Shown piece by piece: positions 59,689 to 64,000 of a DNA stretch of 64,000 nt. The stretch is from DATKBT01 sp035546295 (lineage in GTDB: Bacteria; Acidobacteriota; Thermoanaerobaculia; Multivoradales; Multivoraceae), in assembly GCA_035546295.1 (NCBI GenBank), contig DATKBT010000125.1:124001-188000 (forward strand). The letters run 5' to 3'. Numbering within the stretch: position 1 is the first letter of the stretch; every line of letters starts with the position of its first letter. Position numbers and translations under genes: made by a program. The notes beneath the pieces were generated by a model that had not been told where the DNA came from, made no database searches, and saw only the letters and a list, made by a program, of their open reading frames with translations.

Positions 59689-61752
59689 TCACGGAACGTT
59701 CTCTTCGAGCTCCTCGAGCCAGGCCGTCGCCGTGGAATCGCTGGGCGCGCGCCAGTCTCCGCGCGGCGACAGCGAGCCGCCCGAGCCGACCTTGGGGCCG
59801 TTGGGCATCGCCGAGCGCTTGAACTGGCTGGTCTCGAAGAAGCGGCGCAGGAACACCGCGAGCCAGCGCTTGATCTCCTCGAGCGTGTAGGCGTGGCGCT
59901 CGCTCTCGGGCAGGCCGGCCGGCCAGGCGCCGCGCGCCTGGTCGCTCCATGCGCGGTGGGCGAGGTAGGCGACCTTGCTCGGGCGGAAGCCGAAGCGGGT
60001 CGTGTAGTAGAGGTGGAAGTCCTGGAGGTCGTAGGGGCCGATCACGGCCTCGGTGCTCTGCGGACCCTCCGCTTCGCCGCCGGCCGGCACCAGCTCCGGC
60101 GAGATCTCGGTGGACAGGATCCGGCGCAGGACCTCGCTCGCCTCCGCTTCGAAGAGCTCGCGCTCGGCGACCCAGCGGATCAGGTGCTGGATCAGGGTCT
60201 TGGGCACCGAACTGTTGACGTTGTAGTGCGACATCTGATCGCCCACGCCGTAGGTGCACCAGCCGAGGGCGAGCTCGGAGAGGTCGCCGGTGCCGACCAC
60301 CAGCGCCTGGTTCAGGTTGGCCAGCCGGAACAGATGCGATGTCCGCTCTCCCGCCTGCACGTTCTCGAAGGTCGTGTCGTAGACCGGCGCCTCGTCGGTG
60401 TGGGGGTGACCGATGTCGGCCAGCATCTGGCGGCAGGAGGGGCGGATGTCGATCTCGGCGGCGCTGGTCCCGAGTGCCGCCATCAGGGCGCGCGCATTCG
60501 CCAGGGTCTGCTCGCTGGTCGCGAAGCCGGGCATGGTGTAGGCGAGGACGTTCGACGCCGGCAGCCCGAGCAGCTCGGTCGCGCGGCGCGCGACGATCAG
60601 CGCGTGGGTGGAGTCGAGGCCCCCCGAGATGCCGATCACCAGGCGCTCGATGCCGGTCGCCTGGAGCCGTTTGACCAGCCCGTGGACCTGGATGCGGTAG
60701 GCCTCCTCGCAACGCTCGTCGCGAGCGAGCTCCGAGGCGGGCACGTAGGGGAAGCGCTCGAGCGGCCGTTCGAGCGCGAGCTCGGTCTCGGGCAGCTCGA
60801 GCGCGAAGCCGACCCGGACGAAGCGCTCGAGCCGCTCGCGCTCGTGGCGGACGCTGTCGTGGAACGTCGAGAGACGGAGCCGGTCCTGCTCGAGGCGCTC
60901 GAGGTCGACGTCGGCGACGATCAACGGGCCCTCGGCGCGCCCGTCGGCGATGAAGCGCTCGGTCTCGGCGAGCACCTCGCCGTTCTCGCAGATCAGGCCG
61001 TGGCCGTCCCACGCTAGGTCCGTCGTCGACTCGCCGTACCCGGCTCCGGCGTAGACGTAAGCGGCGACGTTCTTGCCCGACTGGGCCCGGCACAGGAGCC
61101 GGCGGTACGAGGCCTTGTCGATCGTGACGTTGCTGGCCGAGGCGTTGGCGAGCACCGTGGCGCCGGCGAGTGCCCCCCAGCTCGAGGGCGAGATCGGCGC
61201 CCACAGGTCCTCGCAGATCTCGACGTGGAGGCGGAAGCCGGGCAGGTTCTCGGCCTCGAACAGGAGCTCGGCGCCGAACGGCGCCTCCTGGCCGGCCAGC
61301 TCGACCCAGCCATCGAGGCGGTTCTCGGCGGCGGCGAAGTAGCGTTTCTCGTAGTACTCGCGGTAGGTCGGGAGGTAGCTCTTGGGGATCACGCCGAGCA
61401 ACTCGCCGTCACGGATCACGAAGGCGCAGTTGAACAGCCGGCCCTCGCGCTTCAGCGGCGCGCCGATCACCAGGACCGGCGCGAGCCCCGCGCTCGACGC
61501 GACCAGCCCCTCGAGCTCCCGCTCGGCCGCCTCGACCAGCGCCGTCTGGTGGAAGAGATCGTCGCAGCTGTACCCGGTCAGGCCGAGCTCCGGGAACACC
61601 GCGAGAACCGCTCCCCGCTCGCCGGCGCGGCGCGCCAGCTCGAGGACCGCGGCGGCGTTGTGCGCGGGGTCGGCCACCCGGACCGAGGGGATGGCGACCG
61701 CGACGCGCACGAAGCCGTGGCGGTAGGGGTTCTCGAAGGGAAGGGCGCTCAT
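59689..61752 (-). CDS. nadE: Glutamine-dependent NAD+ synthetase
   Basis: The 687-residue protein has an N-terminal nitrilase-type glutaminase (VFPELGLTGYSCDD Glu, VIPKSYLPTYREYYEKR Lys, HVEICEDLWAP Cys). The synthetase domain follows with VIGISGGLDSTHAL (PP-loop), DLSELALGWCTYGVGDQMSHYNVNSSVPKT (ends) and KRSAMPNGPKVG. This is the full two-domain architecture of about 680 residues. It converts nicotinate adenine dinucleotide to NAD using glutamine. ATG 61752. It is convergent with the nicotinamidase-like gene. Confidence 0.96.
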   Translation of the reverse strand: MSALPFENPYRHGFVRVAVAIPSVRVADPAHNAAAVLELARRAGERGAVLAVFPELGLTGYSCDDLFHQTALVEAAERELEGLVASSAGLAPVLVIGAPLKREGRLFNCAFVIRDGELLGVIPKSYLPTYREYYEKRYFAAAENRLDGWVELAGQEAPFGAELLFEAENLPGFRLHVEICEDLWAPISPSSWGALAGATVLANASASNVTIDKASYRRLLCRAQSGKNVAAYVYAGAGYGESTTDLAWDGHGLICENGEVLAETERFIADGRAEGPLIVADVDLERLEQDRLRLSTFHDSVRHERERLERFVRVGFALELPETELALERPLERFPYVPASELARDERCEEAYRIQVHGLVKRLQATGIERLVIGISGGLDSTHALIVARRATELLGLPASNVLAYTMPGFATSEQTLANARALMAALGTSAAEIDIRPSCRQMLADIGHPHTDEAPVYDTTFENVQAGERTSHLFRLANLNQALVVGTGDLSELALGWCTYGVGDQMSHYNVNSSVPKTLIQHLIRWVAERELFEAEASEVLRRILSTEISPELVPAGGEAEGPQSTEAVIGPYDLQDFHLYYTTRFGFRPSKVAYLAHRAWSDQARGAWPAGLPESERHAYTLEEIKRWLAVFLRRFFETSQFKRSAMPNGPKVGSGGSLSPRGDWRAPSDSTATAWLEELEENVP

Positions 61753-61832
61753 GCTCGAGCGGAGTCTACGGCAGGGGCTCGTCCCCTCCTGTAGGCTGCG
61801 GCCTCGGCCCAACGACACTCGGGGAACGATCC

Positions 61833-62603
61833 ATGGCTTTTGGACCTTTCGACCTGACCGGGAAGGTGGCGCTGGTCACCGGCGGCAACTCCGGCATCGG
61901 GCTCGGTTTCGCCCGGGGCCTCGCGCAGGCTGGCGCCGACGTCTGCATCTGGGGCACCAACGAGAGCAAGAACGAGCGCGCGCGCGCCGAGCTCGAGAGG
62001 TACGGAACCCGAGTGGTCGCGATGCGCTGCGACGTCGGCGATCCGGACGCGGTCGCCGACGGCTTCTCGGCGACCGTCGAGGCGCTCGACAGGGTCGACG
62101 CCTGCTTCGCCAACGCCGGGATCGGCTCGCGCGGCACGCCCTTCGACGAGATGACGCTCGAGGAGTGGCGCACGATCTTCCGCGTCAACATGGACGGTGT
62201 CTTCTTCACCTTCCAGGAGGCGATCCGGCACCTGAAGGGGCGCGGCGCCGCCGGCTCGCTGGTCGCCACCAGCTCGCTCGCCTCGATCTTCGGCGCGCCG
62301 CGCGGCGAGCACTACGCGGCGACCAAGGCGGGGCTCAACGCGATGGTTCGCGGTCTCGCGGTGGAGCAGGCGCGGCACGGCATCCGCGTCAACGCGATCC
62401 TCCCGGGCTGGATCGACACGCCGATGACCGAGCCCGTCACATCGACCGAGACGTTCAATGCCAAGGTCCTCACGCGCATCCCGATGCGGCGGTGGGGGAC
62501 CGGCGACGACTTCAGCGGGCTCGCCGTCTACCTGGCGAGCGACGCCAGCGCCTACCACACCGGAGACTCGTTCATCGTCGACGGCGGCTATGCCTGCTTC
62601 TGA
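61833..62603 (+). CDS. Short-chain dehydrogenase/reductase
   Basis: The 256-residue classical SDR has VALVTGGNSGIGLGFARGLAQAGADV, FANAGIGSRG, SLVATSSLASIFG, EHYAATKAGLNAM (YxxxK) and GWIDTPMTEPV. The substrate is unknown. Gluconate or steroid-type oxidoreductases look similar. It lies 80 bases from nadE and overlaps the convergent thioesterase by 16 bases. Confidence 0.93.
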   Translation: MAFGPFDLTGKVALVTGGNSGIGLGFARGLAQAGADVCIWGTNESKNERARAELERYGTRVVAMRCDVGDPDAVADGFSATVEALDRVDACFANAGIGSRGTPFDEMTLEEWRTIFRVNMDGVFFTFQEAIRHLKGRGAAGSLVATSSLASIFGAPRGEHYAATKAGLNAMVRGLAVEQARHGIRVNAILPGWIDTPMTEPVTSTETFNAKVLTRIPMRRWGTGDDFSGLAVYLASDASAYHTGDSFIVDGGYACF

Positions 62604-63034
62604 GCCACCGGCTCGGCAGGCCGTCCCGCCATCCGCTCGAAGTGCGGACGCAGCGCCTCGGGGATCCGGCACAGCCGTTTGGTCCCCGCCTCGACCCAGA
62701 CGTGATCGGTGGCGCCGGAGACCAGCAGCTCCTCCCCGCGCCGGACCCGGTAGGCAAAGGTCAGCGTGCGGCTCTTGAGGTCGTCGATCCAGCACTCGAC
62801 CTGGACCACGTCGCCGTAGCGGGCGCCGCCGCGGTAGCGCAGCTGCGCCCCCGTCACCATCAGCCAGTGGCCGTCCTGCTCGATCTGGTGGTAGCCGCGG
62901 CCCCCCTGACGGCACAGCGCGGTGCGCGCGAGCTCGAACCAGGCCAGGTAGTTCGAGTGGTGGACCACGCCCATCTGGTCGGTCTCGACGTAACGGACCT
63001 CGACGTCGATGGTGCAGCGGACGGGATCGCTCAT
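62588..63034 (-). CDS. YbgC/4HBT-like acyl-CoA thioesterase
   Basis: The 148-residue hotdog protein has VRYVETDQMGVVHHSNYLAWFELAR, with the catalytic Asp19 in ETDQMG, as in YbgC and 4-hydroxybenzoyl-CoA thioesterase. It is coupled to the following-strand glycosyltransferase gene by ATGA overlap. A thioesterase is a normal accessory of aryl-polyene clusters, but it lies 4 kb from the core, so membership is uncertain. Confidence 0.9.
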   Translation of the reverse strand: MSDPVRCTIDVEVRYVETDQMGVVHHSNYLAWFELARTALCRQGGRGYHQIEQDGHWLMVTGAQLRYRGGARYGDVVQVECWIDDLKSRTLTFAYRVRRGEELLVSGATDHVWVEAGTKRLCRIPEALRPHFERMAGRPAEPVAQKQA

Positions 63035-63744
63035 CGGGGGCCCGAACCGATCGAATGCTTCGAGATCGTGGTGATGATCTTGTAGCCGGCGCGCAGCGTC
63101 CCGCTCACCGTGCCCGTGATCTTCGAGACGCCGATCCGGCGGCGGTAGCTTACCGGCACCTCGGCCACCCGCAGCCGGTGGCGGAGCGCCTTGACCTGCA
63201 TCTCGGCGGTCCAGCCGAAGTCGGGATCCCGCATGCCGATGCGCTCGAGCGCGCTCCAGGTGATCGCCCGGAACGGTCCGAGGTCGGTGTAGCGGTGCCG
63301 GTAGAGCAGGCGGATCATCCAGCAGGCGAGGAGGTTGCCGGCGCGCGCCTGGGGGAGCAGGGCGCCGCGCTCGCGCTTTCCGAGCGTGCGCGAGCCGATG
63401 ACCAGGTCGGCGCGGCCCTCCAGGATCGGCGCGATCACCTCGGGCAGCTCGTCGGGGTGGTCGGAGTAGTCGGCATCGAGGAAGACCACGATGTCGGGCG
63501 GGCCGGTGGCCCGCAGGTGGGCGAGCCCGGCGAGGCAGGCGCTGCCGTAGCCTCGACGGGTCGCGGTGACGACCTCGGCGCCAGCGTCCCTCGCGACCGC
63601 GGCGGTGCGGTCGGTGGAATCGTTGTCGGCGACCACGATCCTCTTCACGACGGACCGCGGCAGGTCGGCGAGCACCAGCGGCAGCGAGAGCTCCTCGTTG
63701 AAGGCGGGGATCACCACGGCGAGGTCGGAAGGGGTGGCGGTCAT
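63031..63744 (-). CDS. Family 2 glycosyltransferase (dolichol-phosphate mannosyltransferase-like)
   Basis: The 237-residue protein has AVVIPAFNEELSLPLVL, VVADNDSTDRT, VFLDADYSDHPDELPE, GSRTLGKRERGALLPQ and RYTDLGPFRAI. This is a Dpm1-like GT2 without the C-terminal membrane anchors. It probably uses a polyprenyl phosphate acceptor. ATG 63744 is 92 bases from hisS, across an inverted repeat. Confidence 0.9.
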   Translation of the reverse strand: MTATPSDLAVVIPAFNEELSLPLVLADLPRSVVKRIVVADNDSTDRTAAVARDAGAEVVTATRRGYGSACLAGLAHLRATGPPDIVVFLDADYSDHPDELPEVIAPILEGRADLVIGSRTLGKRERGALLPQARAGNLLACWMIRLLYRHRYTDLGPFRAITWSALERIGMRDPDFGWTAEMQVKALRHRLRVAEVPVSYRRRIGVSKITGTVSGTLRAGYKIITTISKHSIGSGPR

Positions 63745-63745
63745 C

Positions 63746-63791
63746 GGCCGCCGGAGGCTATCGCGCTACACTGCGCTACCCTCCGGCGGCC
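63746..63791. promoter_or_regulatory. Inverted repeat between glycosyltransferase and hisS
   Basis: GGCCGCCGGAGG (63746-63757) pairs perfectly with CCTCCGGCGGCC (63780-63791), separated by 22 bases containing TACACT and two GCGCTAC units. It lies upstream of both divergent genes and may act as a cruciform, operator or leader structure. Confidence 0.45.
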
Positions 63792-63836
63792 GGTTTCGCC
63801 GGTCGAAACCCCTCGTGACATGACGTGGACATCGCC

Positions 63837-64000
63837 ATGAGCGCGCCCCGCTCGGTCAAGGGGATGCGCGATCTGCTGCCGCCGGAAACCGCGGTGTGGG
63901 CGGCCGTGGAGGCGACCGCCCGACGGGTGTTCTCGCTCTACGGCTTCGAGGAGATCCGCACGCCCATCGTCGAGGAGACCGAGCTGTTCATGCGCAGCGT
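63837..64000 (+). CDS. hisS: Histidyl-tRNA synthetase, N-terminal part (cut by window edge)
   Basis: The open frame begins MSAPRSVKGMRDLLPPETAV and continues FSLYGFEEIRTPIVEETELFMRS to the window end. The RSVKGMRDLLPPE and EEIRTPIVEETELF segments are class II HisRS motif 1. The start is ATG 63837. The rest of the protein is outside the window. Confidence 0.93.
   Translation, partial: MSAPRSVKGMRDLLPPETAVWAAVEATARRVFSLYGFEEIRTPIVEETELFMRS

Noticed and set aside
63745..63836. T-box leader before hisS
   Set aside because: The region is only 92 bases long and lacks the T-box sequence and a terminator.

Overview
The window is a very GC-rich (roughly 70 percent), densely packed bacterial chromosome segment with no rRNA, tRNA or CRISPR array that I can see. 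The gene types suggest an Acidobacteriota member, perhaps Thermoanaerobaculia-like. They include a PadR regulator coupled to an ADOP-type MacB/FtsX permease, a Ser/Thr kinase with a TolB-like propeller, a CadC-like TPR regulator, a DUF2911 protein, a TonB receptor ending in phenylalanine, and many 4-base NTGA gene overlaps. The taxonomic assignment is inference from gene content only.

Layout. 1-7155: end of a TonB-dependent receptor, an MBL-fold lipoprotein, an AtoE-type transporter, a DUF2911/TPR protein, and a frameshifted ADOP permease coupled to PadR. 7156-14145: Ser/Thr kinase, a repeat-rich intergenic region with three copies of a perfect 18-bp palindrome, a frameshifted DUF222/HNH gene, and a wHTH-TPR regulator with a repeated N-terminus. 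14146-24618: secreted proteins, a PQQ-like propeller, an LAS peptidase with LysM, a MaoC-like hydratase, a secreted kinase-like protein divergent from a TetR gene (with a double operator), a receiver/ATPase fusion, an FHA protein, and a PilZ/decarboxylase/ECF-sigma operon. 24711-31916: a Grx-HesB-like-rhodanese fusion with BolA, ROK kinase and ThrE, then a receiver-histidine kinase and a receiver-PAS-GGDEF-EAL protein. 31909-43419: an eight-gene minus-strand run from OmpH/Skp through two beta-propellers to MoxR, DUF58, BatA-like and VWA membrane proteins.

43487-58584 holds the most interesting locus. Next to a MenC-type enolase-superfamily gene and a 119-bp tandem repeat lies what looks like a complete aryl-polyene (xanthomonadin-like) pigment cluster. 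It contains a chorismatase for the hydroxybenzoate starter, a polysaccharide deacetylase, an aryl-ACP/CoA ligase, ACP, ketosynthase, a catalytically dead chain-length factor, a Dpm1-like glycosyltransferase, a FabG ketoreductase, an MMPL exporter, an HX4E acyltransferase, a hotdog dehydratase and a halogenase-like flavoprotein. A Mug DNA glycosylase is wedged inside the last operon.

58621-64000: a long nicotinamidase-like hydrolase convergent with NadE, an SDR, a YbgC-like thioesterase coupled to a second glycosyltransferase, and the start of hisS. Two genes (ADOP permease and DUF222/HNH) carry single frameshifts that may be real decay or assembly errors.
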